Below are positions 9,203-18,349 of a DNA stretch of 64,000 bases, one piece after another. Within the stretch, counting starts at the first letter, position 1; each line of letters opens with the position of its first letter. The stretch is taken from positions 1,461,598 through 1,525,597 of the forward strand of contig NZ_KI911563.1 in NCBI RefSeq assembly GCF_000515335.1, read 5' to 3'. The position numbers and the translations under genes were made by a program. Under the pieces are notes generated by a model. The model saw only the letters and a list, made by a program, of their open reading frames with translations. It searched no databases and had not been told where the DNA came from. Source of the stretch: Cohnella panacarvi Gsoil 349. GTDB lineage: Bacteria > Bacillota > Bacilli > Paenibacillales > Paenibacillaceae.

Positions 9203-10024
9203 CTAACCTTTAACCGATCCGCTTGTCATACCCGATATAATAAAGCGCTGCCCTAGCAGATAAATAATGATGACAGGCAAAATCGTCAATATAATATCCG
9301 CGCTAACCAAATTCCAAGACTGTTGGAATTGTCCGAAGAAGTTGTAGACGGCTAAGGTCATCGGCCACTTATTGGCGCTGTTCAAATAGTAGAGCGGCAA
9401 GAGAAACTCATTCCATGTATTTAAAAATGAGAGGATGAACACCGTAACCGCCGCTGGCTGCAACATAGGGAAAATAACGGAGAAGAACAGTCTTTTCGGC
9501 CCGCACCCATCAATTACCCCTGCCTCGTCAAGTTCCTTCGGCACGCCTCCGATGAAGCCGTATAAAATAAATACGCTGAATGGAATTTGCGTGACCATGT
9601 ATAGGACGATAATCCCGGCTTTGGTATTAATCAATTCCGTCCACTTCATGACGTCGATCAACGTAAAGTAATTCACTGGCAGCGCAATGCCCATGATCAT
9701 AAAAAAGTAGATAAAACGATTAAACCTCGTCTTGTTTCGGGATAGCACATAAGCAGCCATCGCGGAAAAGAGGATGCAAAACAACGAGGACAGGCTGGAA
9801 TACGTTATGCTGTTTAGAAAAGAGTGAACTAGCTTTCCTTTTTCGATTACCGTTGAGAAATTCCCGAACCGCAGTTCGCTTGGAAGATTAAAATTCATGG
9901 AGCTGGCTTCCGGCGCCGACTTAAAGGCGTTAATGACAATAAGCAAGATAGGGACGATAGCAATGATGCTTATGATCCATATCGCGATATTCTGAATCGG
10001 ATTTTTCATGAATTTGTTTGCCAT
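9203..10024 (-). CDS. Carbohydrate ABC transporter permease (MalG/AraQ type)
   Basis: 273 residues with six membrane helices and the conserved EAA cytoplasmic loop (PKELDEAGVIDGCGPKRLFF), which docks to a shared MsmX-type ATPase. The C-terminus QRFIISGMTSGSVKG is the standard family end. It starts 1 bp after the stop of the partner permease. Together with the genes at 10026 and 10991 it imports the oligosaccharide cut by the GH31 enzyme. No ATPase gene is present here, as usual for Bacillales CUT1 importers. Confidence 0.92.
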   Translation of the reverse strand: MANKFMKNPIQNIAIWIISIIAIVPILLIVINAFKSAPEASSMNFNLPSELRFGNFSTVIEKGKLVHSFLNSITYSSLSSLFCILFSAMAAYVLSRNKTRFNRFIYFFMIMGIALPVNYFTLIDVMKWTELINTKAGIIVLYMVTQIPFSVFILYGFIGGVPKELDEAGVIDGCGPKRLFFSVIFPMLQPAAVTVFILSFLNTWNEFLLPLYYLNSANKWPMTLAVYNFFGQFQQSWNLVSADIILTILPVIIIYLLGQRFIISGMTSGSVKG

Positions 10025-10025
10025 A

Positions 10026-10895
10026 TCAGTGTTGTTCCTCTCTTGACATCAGCTTTACGGCAAAATAACCTAGCAAGGTCATAATGATAAACAGAATGGT
10101 AATTAATGCTGTTCCTACCCCATAGCTCCCAAGAGAAAACTGACTGAACACCTGCGTATAGACAACGTCCGTCGCGTATCCCGGCCCTCCGTTGGTAAGG
10201 ACGTATACCGTATCGAAAATTTTAAGACCATATAATAGGTTTAATACGGTGGTTACCATGAGCGCCGGCATAAGCAGCGGAACGGTAATAAATCTAAACT
10301 TCTTGAAAGCGCCGGCCCCGTCGATATCCGCAGCCTCATAATAGGTATGCGAGATCGCTTGAAGACCCGCGAGCAAAATGACCATAATATAACCTACGCC
10401 TTTCCAAACATCGACCGCGATGATCGATTTAAACGCCCAATCTATATCCGTCAGCCAATGCTGCGTCCATTGACTTAATCCGATTGCCCTCAGCGCTTCG
10501 TTGATTAAGCCCGTTTCCGGATGGAAAATCGACTTAAAGATAATACCTACGACAAGCATTGGTATGATGGCGGGCATGAAGATGATAACGCGATGAAAAC
10601 TTTGAAGCTTGATTCCCTTATTTACTAAAACAGCCAAGAGCAGACCGATAACCGTTTTTAATATAATGGTGGAAATCGTAAAAATAACCGTGTTTTTAAT
10701 GCCGTGCAAATAGTTTTCATCGGATGAGAAAATCGTCTTGAAGTTATCGAAGCCGATAAAGTGAATGGCTTTGGCATAGCTGTTCCAATCCGTGAAGGAC
10801 AAATAAATGCCCATTAAGCTAGGAACGACCGTGAAAATAATATAGAACGCTAATGCAATGGCTATAAAATAAAACGGATAAGTTCGTCTAGTCAT
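10026..10895 (-). CDS. Carbohydrate ABC transporter permease (MalF/UgpA type)
   Basis: 289 residues from MTRRTYPFYFIAIALAFYII, with six helices and the EAA loop (YYEAADIDGAGAFKKFRF). An in-frame ATG 54 bp upstream is possible, but its 18 extra residues are basic and lack a ribosome site, whereas GGGGAATG lies before the chosen start. It pairs with the MalG-type permease downstream and the lipoprotein upstream. Confidence 0.9.
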   Translation of the reverse strand: MTRRTYPFYFIAIALAFYIIFTVVPSLMGIYLSFTDWNSYAKAIHFIGFDNFKTIFSSDENYLHGIKNTVIFTISTIILKTVIGLLLAVLVNKGIKLQSFHRVIIFMPAIIPMLVVGIIFKSIFHPETGLINEALRAIGLSQWTQHWLTDIDWAFKSIIAVDVWKGVGYIMVILLAGLQAISHTYYEAADIDGAGAFKKFRFITVPLLMPALMVTTVLNLLYGLKIFDTVYVLTNGGPGYATDVVYTQVFSQFSLGSYGVGTALITILFIIMTLLGYFAVKLMSREEQH

Positions 10896-10934
10896 CTTTT
10901 CATTCCCCGTTCTTTTCCGACCTTTGGATAAAGC

Positions 10935-10969
10935 AAGGCTCGATGACAACCGAAGTCATTATCGAGCCT
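10935..10969 (-). terminator. Stem-loop between binding protein and permease genes
   Basis: The arms AAGGCTCGAT and ATCGAGCCT, plus an inner GAC/GTC pair, form a hairpin 21 bp after the binding-protein stop. A T-run is absent. In such operons a hairpin here usually protects the binding-protein mRNA or gives partial termination, so the lipoprotein is made in excess over the permeases. Confidence 0.55.
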
Positions 10970-10990
10970 CGCCTTCCTATGCTATATTCC

Positions 10991-12358
10991 TTACTTCCAG
11001 TTTGGATCCGCTGCGGTTTTCGCTTGTTGCTCGCGTCTCTTGTCGATGTTCTTCAAGATGTCTTTCGGCGTCATTTGTTTGCCAAACATGGCTGACATAT
11101 CTTTGCCGATGTCCATCCACTGCGGATTCAGGTAGTTGATAGCCGTTTGATAAACAGTACCCGTCTTTTTGCCGTAGGTATCAAAGAACGCGGCTTGTTC
11201 CTCGTTGTATTTTGCTTTTACACCCGGGAAATTAAGCGCCGTGAATTTCGGTTCATTATCCAGAAAGAATTGAAGATTCTCGGTTTGCGTCAAATATGCA
11301 AAGTATTGCTTCGCTTCGTCGATGTGCTTGGAAGTGCTGGAAATAAATTTGCTCGGAGCGGCAGGGTTAACGTTAAGATCCTGGTTGTCGTTCAGCGGAA
11401 TCGGGAAGAATCCGTAATCGGCAGCGCTGCTTCCCGGAACTGCCGTTTCGATTTGAGCCGGAAGGCCGATACTGTACACCGTCATGGCGTATTTGCCGCC
11501 AGCCATGTTCTTTTCGGTATCGGCATACGTGTTAGAGAATGCATTGTCTCCCAAATATCCTTTTTGCATCAATTCATTGAATTGGGAGAGCGATTGCTCA
11601 AGAACGGCGGAATCTTCGAACTTCGCTTCGTTTTTAATCAATTTATCGGAAAGACCGGGATCCTGTTCTTCGTACCTTACACCTAACTCGGGGAACCATA
11701 AGACATGGTGCCACCCGTCGGAGATCGGCTCATAGATCGGCGTTACACCAGAGGCTTTAATAGCTTCGCAAGCTTTGAGGAATTCCTCGTAACTCTTCGG
11801 AATGCTCAAGCCGAGGCCTTCGAAAATTTTCTTGTTGTATACGATAACCCAGCTGGCGCTTGGATCCCAAACCGTTAACGCATAAACCTTGGAATTCAAT
11901 GTGGCTTGTTCTACGAATAGCGGATCTTCTCTTTTCACCCATTCTTCGTTCGATAGATCGACCGCGTTATTCTCTACATCGTACAGAGGGCCTAGGTCGA
12001 ACTTGCCGCTTTGGCCGCCGAAGATGTCAGGCGCCTCGCCCGCCGCCAGCTTTGCTTTGAGTACATTGAAATATTGATCCGAGGGTACGATTTGGTAGTC
12101 GATATGGATGCCCGTTTGCTCTTCGAATTTCTCGGCCAGCTTCATTTCCGAATCCTTAATCCAGTCTTGACTTGCAAGATAAGATAAAGTTATGTTCTTC
12201 TTTACGGGAGCTTCGCTTGCCGGTGCGCTCGCCTGAGTGGGGGCCGCTGACGCGGTATCTTGCGGAGAATTATTGTTACCGGAATTGCCGCAAGCACTTA
12301 ACACTCCACACACAAGTCCGAGTACCGTAATGACACTCAACATTTTCTTCATTCCCAT
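10991..12358 (-). CDS. Carbohydrate ABC transporter substrate-binding lipoprotein
   Basis: About 455 residues; the start MGMKKMLSVITVLGLVCG follows AGGAAAAGGGG. A lipobox (LSAC, Cys about 22) anchors the mature protein outside the membrane, followed by a low-complexity Ser/Ala/Pro linker. The rest is an MBP-like fold (KFEEQTGIHIDYQIVPSDQY; AGEAPDIFGGQSGKFDL). It captures the oligosaccharide for the two permeases downstream. It is first in its operon, with a TATAAT at 12403-12408 and a cre site between promoter and start. The YesM/YesN pair is divergently encoded and probably controls it. Confidence 0.93.
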   Translation of the reverse strand: MGMKKMLSVITVLGLVCGVLSACGNSGNNNSPQDTASAAPTQASAPASEAPVKKNITLSYLASQDWIKDSEMKLAEKFEEQTGIHIDYQIVPSDQYFNVLKAKLAAGEAPDIFGGQSGKFDLGPLYDVENNAVDLSNEEWVKREDPLFVEQATLNSKVYALTVWDPSASWVIVYNKKIFEGLGLSIPKSYEEFLKACEAIKASGVTPIYEPISDGWHHVLWFPELGVRYEEQDPGLSDKLIKNEAKFEDSAVLEQSLSQFNELMQKGYLGDNAFSNTYADTEKNMAGGKYAMTVYSIGLPAQIETAVPGSSAADYGFFPIPLNDNQDLNVNPAAPSKFISSTSKHIDEAKQYFAYLTQTENLQFFLDNEPKFTALNFPGVKAKYNEEQAAFFDTYGKKTGTVYQTAINYLNPQWMDIGKDMSAMFGKQMTPKDILKNIDKRREQQAKTAADPNWK

Positions 12359-12376
12359 TTCCCCTTTTCCTATTTT

Positions 12377-12390
12377 TGAAAACGTATTCA
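12377..12390 (-). promoter_or_regulatory. cre site (CcpA operator) in the transporter leader
   Basis: TGAAAACGTATTCA matches the cre consensus TGNAANCGNNNNCA at every fixed base. It lies about 13-26 bp downstream of the TATAAT box, between promoter and ribosome site, where bound CcpA would block transcription when preferred sugars are present. Confidence 0.6.
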
Positions 12391-12544
12391 TGTTGCAATT
12401 TCATTATATTTAAGCGCTCTCATTCACTCCATGGAGATGCTTGTGTGTTTATTTGTACATTTTTTCCGAAGGTTGACAATCTCTTCATAGAGGATGCAGA
12501 ATGGGAAAAACAACCCAACTTGATAGGATGGGAGACCAATTCAT

Positions 12545-14413
12545 TTGATAAGGATACCGCGATCCATCCGTTCGATCTTGTTCCTTACCTATTCATCCAT
12601 TATCGTGGTCGGAATCGCATTTTTGTTCGTGCTCTTCTACTTGTGGGCTTCCAATCTATTGAAAACCAAAGCTTTCGATTCCATATCCGAATTATCCACC
12701 TCTCTTCAAAGACAGTTGGATTTAGAAGTTCAGAAGTTAGATTCCGTCTCCGTCAGCATTCTGTACTCCAACCTCATTACCGATCAAATTTCGGCGTACG
12801 AAGCCGCGAATACCGACAATTCGGCCCCGCAGACTTCCGAACAGAGCGTTAGCCGTCTTAATAAACCCACGGCTCTATACGATATATTGGTTGCCCTTGT
12901 CGGTCCCTCTTATCCGGTTCAACAAGTGTATCTGCACTTATTTTCCGGTACCCAGATCGGGGTAGGCTTCGACAACAGCCAAAAGAAAATCGACATTGCC
13001 AGCCAACCTTGGTATACCGCCGTTAATAACAATAAGAAGTCGAAAGTATTGCTACTCTCTACATCGGACAACGGCTCCTTGAGCTTGAAAAATAACGTGT
13101 CGCTCTCTCTATTCCGCTATTTCTCCGATAAATATAATGCTCCCAAAGGCATCGCAGAGGTCAAGCAGAGCTACAACAAAGTGTTCAGCAGCTTCATTCA
13201 GCTAACCAAAGATAACCCTTCGCTTAGTAAAGTCTTAATCTATTCCAATGCCGGCGAGGTTATATACCCCTACGATTCTACCGAGCAAGATCGTCACATC
13301 GTGAGCAACATCCTGAATAACCCGTCCAATAACTTTTCATCCGACCAACGCACCTACATCGCCGATCCGCAAACCAAAGACAAGGTGCTGCTCACGATCA
13401 GGCACTCCGACTTGACCAACTGGAATATCGCGGTCATGGTTTCGAACCAAACGCTGCTTTCCCCGCTCAATAAATTCACGCGTTTAGCTATTTTCGTGAC
13501 GCTTATTATTTTAGCGTTTCTCATTATTTTATCGTTTTTCGCATCCAGAAGAATAACTAGCCCGCTCAACTCGCTGAATAGAACGATTAAATCGATGAGT
13601 CTGGAATCGCTTGTTTCCGGTCCGGCCGTCGGGTTGAACAGCGGCTTGAACGAATGGGACAGATTGAATGCTTCGTTCGTGAAAATGAATGCCCGGCTTA
13701 AAGATTCTTTCGATCAATTGCTGCTTTCTCAGTCCCAAGAGCTTCAAGCCAAGATGACGGCGCTTCAATCTCAGATGAATCCGCATTTTTTGTATAATTC
13801 GTTAGCGACGATAAGCGCCATGGCGTATGAGCGGATGAATGAACAGATTATCGTAATGTGCGACAGTTTATCCGACATGATGAGGTATATTGCTGCCGAC
13901 GAGACGGCGTTAGTCGATATCCAGACAGAAATCAGCTATACCGAAATGTATTTAACTTGCATGAAGCTCCGTTATGGAGATATGCTTTCATGCAAGATCG
14001 ATTTAGATCCCTCGATTCAACAAATCCAAATCCCTAAGATTATGATCCAACCTTTGGTCGAAAATGCCTTGAAATACGGAACAAAAGCAAGCCCTCCTTG
14101 GGAGATCTCCGTTTGCGGTAAAATCGTGGATCAACGCTGGATCATCGAGGTCAGAGATAACGGTACGGGATTCGATCATCAAGAACAAGCTCGTTTTTAT
14201 GAACAGGTTAAAGAGATTGAACACAACAACGTGCTTCCGGCTTTAAAGCTGCACGGAATGGGATTGCTCAACATTTTCATAAGATTGAAATTGCATTACG
14301 GCGGCAAAATGTTTTTCGATATACGCAACTTACCGGATCGCGGTGCCATCGTTACGATCGGCGGCCCCCTATATCTCAAAGAAAAAGGCAGGCGAGTCCA
14401 TGAATCCGATTAA
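12545..14413 (+). CDS. YesM-type sensor histidine kinase
   Basis: 622 residues, with TTG start behind GGGAG. TM helices at about 12-35 and 312-333 flank a 275-residue extracellular sensor. A HAMP linker follows, then the His_kinase domain with H414 in QSQMNPHFLYN and the ATP-binding N-box (QPLVENALKYG) and G-box (DNGTGF, HGMGLLNI). It phosphorylates the response regulator whose ATG overlaps its end by 14 bp. Its position, divergent from the sugar transporter, suggests it senses the imported glycan or the loaded binding protein. Confidence 0.93.
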   Translation: MIRIPRSIRSILFLTYSSIIVVGIAFLFVLFYLWASNLLKTKAFDSISELSTSLQRQLDLEVQKLDSVSVSILYSNLITDQISAYEAANTDNSAPQTSEQSVSRLNKPTALYDILVALVGPSYPVQQVYLHLFSGTQIGVGFDNSQKKIDIASQPWYTAVNNNKKSKVLLLSTSDNGSLSLKNNVSLSLFRYFSDKYNAPKGIAEVKQSYNKVFSSFIQLTKDNPSLSKVLIYSNAGEVIYPYDSTEQDRHIVSNILNNPSNNFSSDQRTYIADPQTKDKVLLTIRHSDLTNWNIAVMVSNQTLLSPLNKFTRLAIFVTLIILAFLIILSFFASRRITSPLNSLNRTIKSMSLESLVSGPAVGLNSGLNEWDRLNASFVKMNARLKDSFDQLLLSQSQELQAKMTALQSQMNPHFLYNSLATISAMAYERMNEQIIVMCDSLSDMMRYIAADETALVDIQTEISYTEMYLTCMKLRYGDMLSCKIDLDPSIQQIQIPKIMIQPLVENALKYGTKASPPWEISVCGKIVDQRWIIEVRDNGTGFDHQEQARFYEQVKEIEHNNVLPALKLHGMGLLNIFIRLKLHYGGKMFFDIRNLPDRGAIVTIGGPLYLKEKGRRVHESD

Positions 14414-15158
14414 GGTTATCGTAGCCGAGGACGAGCCGTTGCTGCTCAGAACGCTCGTCAATCAAATCGAGCGAACCGATGCTTTGTTCCATGTTATAGA
14501 AGCCGCGAATGACGGTGAAAGCGTCCTTCGGTTCATGGAAAACACGCAAGTGCCCGACATTATCATTACGGATATCCATATGCCGGTTTTGGACGGCATC
14601 GGCTTGATTAAAGCCGTTGAAAGAGATTATCCCGCGGTTAAGAAAGTCATCATCAGCGGTTATAGCGAGTTCGAATACGCACAGCAAGCGTTGAAAGCGA
14701 ACGTCATCGATTACTTGCTCAAGCCGGTCAAAAAAGTAGACTTGGAGGAGCTGCTTTCGAAGTTAAAGATGTTGATCGAAAGCGACAGGTCGGATTTAAA
14801 ATCACCTAGTCTCCTGGAAAACCGGCAATATTCCGCCGAAGAAGTCGTCAAGACCGTGGCGGAGTTTATCAAAAACAACTACTCCCGCGAGCTCAGCCTC
14901 GAAGATATAGCCAAGCAATTTAACATTAACGCGCCGCATTTGAGTAAAATTTTCTTGAAATACACCGGCGAGTCTCCTTCCAGATATATAATGACGCTCC
15001 GAATGAACGAGGCGAAGCATTTGCTTTCTCTGAAAAAAGAGTTGTCCGTAAAAGAAATAGGCGAAACCGTAGGATATCCTGATCCCTTCTACTTCAGCCG
15101 GATTTTCAAACAATTTACCGGCATGACGCCGACGGAATATAAGAATCGATTGATATAA
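14400..15158 (+). CDS. YesN-type response regulator with AraC DNA-binding domain
   Basis: 252 residues from MNPIKVIVAEDEP. The receiver domain has the acidic pair ED (10-11), phospho-acceptor D58 (PDIIITDIHMP) and Lys in YLLKPVKK. A two-HTH AraC domain fills residues 150-250 (LEDIAKQFNINAPHLSKIF; FYFSRIFKQFTGMTPTEYK). Partner of the kinase upstream, and likely activator of the binding-protein/permease/GH31 operon. A strong terminator follows. Confidence 0.93.
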   Translation: MNPIKVIVAEDEPLLLRTLVNQIERTDALFHVIEAANDGESVLRFMENTQVPDIIITDIHMPVLDGIGLIKAVERDYPAVKKVIISGYSEFEYAQQALKANVIDYLLKPVKKVDLEELLSKLKMLIESDRSDLKSPSLLENRQYSAEEVVKTVAEFIKNNYSRELSLEDIAKQFNINAPHLSKIFLKYTGESPSRYIMTLRMNEAKHLLSLKKELSVKEIGETVGYPDPFYFSRIFKQFTGMTPTEYKNRLI

Positions 15159-15183
15159 CCCCTAAGAGTCCATAGAAGAAGAA

Positions 15184-15221
15184 CAGGGTCATATCTCCAC
15201 ATTGACGGAGAAATGACCCTG
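15184..15221. terminator. Bidirectional terminator between response regulator and fucU
   Basis: The arms CAGGGTCAT and ATGACCCTG, extended by TCTCC/GGAGA, form a long hairpin followed on the plus strand by ATTTTCGTTT. It separates two convergent operons. Confidence 0.8.
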
Positions 15222-15237
15222 ATTTTCGTTTCACGGA

Positions 15238-15669
15238 TTAACCGCCGATAACGCCTTTTTTCAAAACCAAATTCGCATACAACGCTTTCTCGCCTGTCGC
15301 AACGATGGCATAAGCTTGTTTGGCGCGTTCATAAAATGCAAAGCGCTCAACCTGCTCGAACGGTTCGCTCGCTTGGAAGTTTGCTTGAACGATGGCTTTG
15401 TACGCGTCCCATATCGGTGTCTCCACAGGGTCGCCCGGAACAACTTGCATAAGGGCTGCCGGTTTATCGACATAGGGATCCAACGGGAACAACTGAAGAA
15501 TAGCTTCAAGCAACTCAGGTATGTTGTGGCCGTCGCACCTTACAAGCCTTTGGGCATGACTTGCGGCTGGAAAGTTGGCATCGGCCAGCACGATTTCGTC
15601 GCTGTGACCCATCTCCATTAAGATCTTTAATAGCTCCGGCGAAAGGATCGGCGGGATGCCCTTTAGCAT
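15238..15669 (-). CDS. fucU: L-fucose mutarotase (RbsD/FucU family)
   Basis: 143 residues, the full family length. The start MLKGIPPILSPELLKILMEM and the motif GHSDEIVLADANFPA (His22, Asp30) are the family signature. It interconverts alpha- and beta-L-fucose, supplying the anomer used by the downstream dehydrogenase. It is the last gene of the fucosidase/fucose oxidation operon, which supports fucose over ribose as substrate. Confidence 0.9.
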   Translation of the reverse strand: MLKGIPPILSPELLKILMEMGHSDEIVLADANFPAASHAQRLVRCDGHNIPELLEAILQLFPLDPYVDKPAALMQVVPGDPVETPIWDAYKAIVQANFQASEPFEQVERFAFYERAKQAYAIVATGEKALYANLVLKKGVIGG

Positions 15670-15713
15670 GGGATGATCAGCTCCTCGAGATTTATAATCT
15701 ACTGCGCGACACC

Positions 15714-17171
15714 CTATGCCAGCTCAATTTGAAACACAACCGGCACAGAGCTTTTTATGGTTGCCGTCCGAATCGATAAAGCTTCGGCATTTCGATCCCA
15801 TGACGGCTGTTCATCGAATCCGAGCGCGCGGATCTCCCGGATGAGTCCATGATAGTGGGGAGAATTCTCTTTCAACGAGCGAATTCGCACGATGCCATCT
15901 TCCGGGAATGAAAGAACCGTGGCATACAGATAACGCCCTTTTACCGTGAAGCGGATGTCCTCGCTTGTGAAGACGGTGGCCTCACCGTCCGTAAATTGGC
16001 CTTCTTTGATTGCAGTCGGGCCTTCGCCGAAAGTTTTCCAATACGTCGTGTCGTAAATCGCTTCCCCGTTGACCCGCATCCATTCGCCGACGGCAAGAAG
16101 AATATCCCGGTCCTCGTCGGGGATCGTTCCGTCCGCTTTGGGACCGACGTTAAGCAGCAGGCTACCGTTTTTGCTCACGATATCGACCAGACTCTGAATG
16201 ATCTCGACCGACGATTTGTAGTCATTATCGGGAGTATAGCACCAGGAATTCCTCGCAACGGCTGTATCGGTTTGCCAGAAGTACGGCTTCAGCTCCGCGA
16301 ATTGGCCTCTTTCGATATCGAGTACGGCGGTGCCGAACATGTAAGCGTCGTGCTTGTAATTGATGGCGACGGGGAAGCCCCATTCTTCGCCCTTATTATA
16401 ATAATAAGCCGCGAATTTCTTCAGATAAGGTTTGAATGCAGTCGTCTGGATCCACCAGTCAAAGTAAAACACTTTGGGGCGATAACGATCCACGAGCTCG
16501 CAGCATCGGAGCAGCCAGTCCTCCAGAAACTCCCGATTCGGAGGGGAACCTGCCAGATCATGATGATGGGGCTCCGGCATCGACGGCCAGTAGAAGTCGC
16601 CGCATGCGAGCGGTTCATGGATATCGGAATCGAATTCCTTGCCATGGGACATAAAGAACCAGTGCTCCGCGCGGTGGGAAGAGACGCATAGCTCCAAACC
16701 TTTGTGCTCGAACGCGGTTTTCATTTCGGCGAGAAGATCTCGGCCCGGACCCATTTCATAAGCGTTAAACCGAGAAAGTTCGCTTTTGTACATTTGATAA
16801 CCGTCATGGTGTTCGGCAACAGGCATTACGTATTTGGCCCCGCTGCGGCTGAACAACTCGGCCCACTCCTCCGCATCGAAACGCTCCGCCTTGAACATCG
16901 GAATAAAATCCTTGTAACCGAACTTTTTGTGTTCTCCGTAGGTACGAATATGATGCTCGTATTCCTTTGAATCCTTCATGTACATATTGCGCGAGTACCA
17001 TTCGTTTACGAAGGCGGGTATGGAGTAAAGGCCCCAGTGAATAAAAATGCCGAATTTGGCGTTCCTATACCAGTCGGGAACCCGGAATGACGCGAGGGAG
17101 TCCCAATCGTCCTTGAATCGGCCTCTTGCAATCGTTTCTTCAATCGCCTGCAAACCTTTTTTCTTATCCAT
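15714..17171 (-). CDS. Alpha-L-fucosidase (GH29)
   Basis: 485 residues without a signal peptide. The GH29 barrel shows WYRNAKFGIFIHWGLYSIPA, VAEHHDGYQMY and the predicted nucleophile D238 in KVFYFDWW. GSLLLNVGPKADGTIPDE is a conserved family stretch. It removes terminal L-fucose from oligosaccharides such as fucosylated xyloglucan or animal glycans, and feeds the fucose genes on either side. It starts 140 bp after the dehydrogenase, without a convincing terminator between. Confidence 0.93.
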   Translation of the reverse strand: MDKKKGLQAIEETIARGRFKDDWDSLASFRVPDWYRNAKFGIFIHWGLYSIPAFVNEWYSRNMYMKDSKEYEHHIRTYGEHKKFGYKDFIPMFKAERFDAEEWAELFSRSGAKYVMPVAEHHDGYQMYKSELSRFNAYEMGPGRDLLAEMKTAFEHKGLELCVSSHRAEHWFFMSHGKEFDSDIHEPLACGDFYWPSMPEPHHHDLAGSPPNREFLEDWLLRCCELVDRYRPKVFYFDWWIQTTAFKPYLKKFAAYYYNKGEEWGFPVAINYKHDAYMFGTAVLDIERGQFAELKPYFWQTDTAVARNSWCYTPDNDYKSSVEIIQSLVDIVSKNGSLLLNVGPKADGTIPDEDRDILLAVGEWMRVNGEAIYDTTYWKTFGEGPTAIKEGQFTDGEATVFTSEDIRFTVKGRYLYATVLSFPEDGIVRIRSLKENSPHYHGLIREIRALGFDEQPSWDRNAEALSIRTATIKSSVPVVFQIELA

Positions 17172-17311
17172 TGTGCGTTTGTCCGCCCTTCCGGTTATTT
17201 GTCTCGCGCAAACGGTACGCAGCTCCTCTTGCGGACTCGGTTAACGACTGCTAGTTTCTCTGTCGCCGTTGCCTAGCCTTAGACGGTTAAACACCGTTCG
17301 GCAAGCCCTGC

Positions 17312-18331
17312 TTATAACTCTACGATCGCTTTAATAACCTTGGATTCAGGCTTCAACCAATCTTCGAAAACATCGATCATGCCGTCAAAGGAACATCGGT
17401 GCGTAATATATTGGTTAATGTCGAACCTATACTCTCCAATAACATCCAACACGTGATAGAAATCGGAAATCGTTGCATTACGGCTTCCCATCAGCGTCAG
17501 CTCCCGCTTGTGGAATTCCGGATCGGAGAAGGCGATATCGCCTTTAAAGAGTCCGACGTATATCAACTTCCCTCCATGGGCAACGAAATCAAATGCTTTC
17601 ATCATAGAGGCGGGGTTTCCCGTAGCGTCGAACACCGCGACCGGGAAATCCCCGTTCGTCATGGCTGAAAGTCGTTCCCTCGCATCGGAATCCAACGCGT
17701 TAAGGGTTTGGTCCACCTTAGCCCACGACCTGCAAAACGCAAGCCGCTCTTCGTTAATGTCCATCGCGATGACTCTCGCTCCCGCGTATTTGGCGAATGC
17801 CATAACCCCGAGTCCGATCGGACCGGAACCGATAACGAGAACCGTATCCGTTGCCGAGATTTCCGCTCTGCGTACGGCATGCGCGCCGATGGCCAACGGT
17901 TCGACCATCGCTGCCTCGTCAAGCGTTAGTCCGTTTGTTTTGATTAAATGCGAGAGCGGAACGGAAATGCGCTCGCGCATCCCCCCATCGATGTGAACGC
18001 CTAGCACCTTCATGTCCGTACAGCAGTTTGTTTTTCCTCTCCTGCATGCCACGCAATCACCGCAATGCATATAAGGAATGACCGAAACCTGATCACCGAC
18101 AGCGAAGCCTTCTTCGTTAGCGGCAATGCTTTCGATTACGCCGGAAAGCTCATGACCTAAAATCCGCGGATATTGAAAGAAAGGTTGATTCCCTTTATAG
18201 GCATGATAATCCGTGCCGCAAATTCCGATTCTGCGAATACCCACGATGGCGTGTCCTGTCGTAAGCACCGGCTCCGGCAGCATTTCCGACATTAGAAAAG
18301 ATTCGATTTCCTCGCAAATGATCCCTTTCAT
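17312..18331 (-). CDS. Zinc-dependent alcohol/sugar dehydrogenase (MDR family)
   Basis: 339 residues. Catalytic zinc ligands are C38 (ICGTDYH) and H60-E61 (LGHELSG). The structural zinc site is CGDCVACRRGKTNCC (90-104), and the NAD site is VLVIGSGPIGLGVMAFAKY. Relatives include L-fuconate/2-keto-3-deoxy-fuconate, sorbitol and galactonate dehydrogenases. Between an L-fucose dehydrogenase-like AKR and a fucosidase it probably oxidises a fucose-derived intermediate; the exact step is inference. It lies 18 bp after the AKR gene. Confidence 0.85.
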   Translation of the reverse strand: MKGIICEEIESFLMSEMLPEPVLTTGHAIVGIRRIGICGTDYHAYKGNQPFFQYPRILGHELSGVIESIAANEEGFAVGDQVSVIPYMHCGDCVACRRGKTNCCTDMKVLGVHIDGGMRERISVPLSHLIKTNGLTLDEAAMVEPLAIGAHAVRRAEISATDTVLVIGSGPIGLGVMAFAKYAGARVIAMDINEERLAFCRSWAKVDQTLNALDSDARERLSAMTNGDFPVAVFDATGNPASMMKAFDFVAHGGKLIYVGLFKGDIAFSDPEFHKRELTLMGSRNATISDFYHVLDVIGEYRFDINQYITHRCSFDGMIDVFEDWLKPESKVIKAIVEL

Positions 18332-18349
18332 ACGATGACCTCTTTCCTC

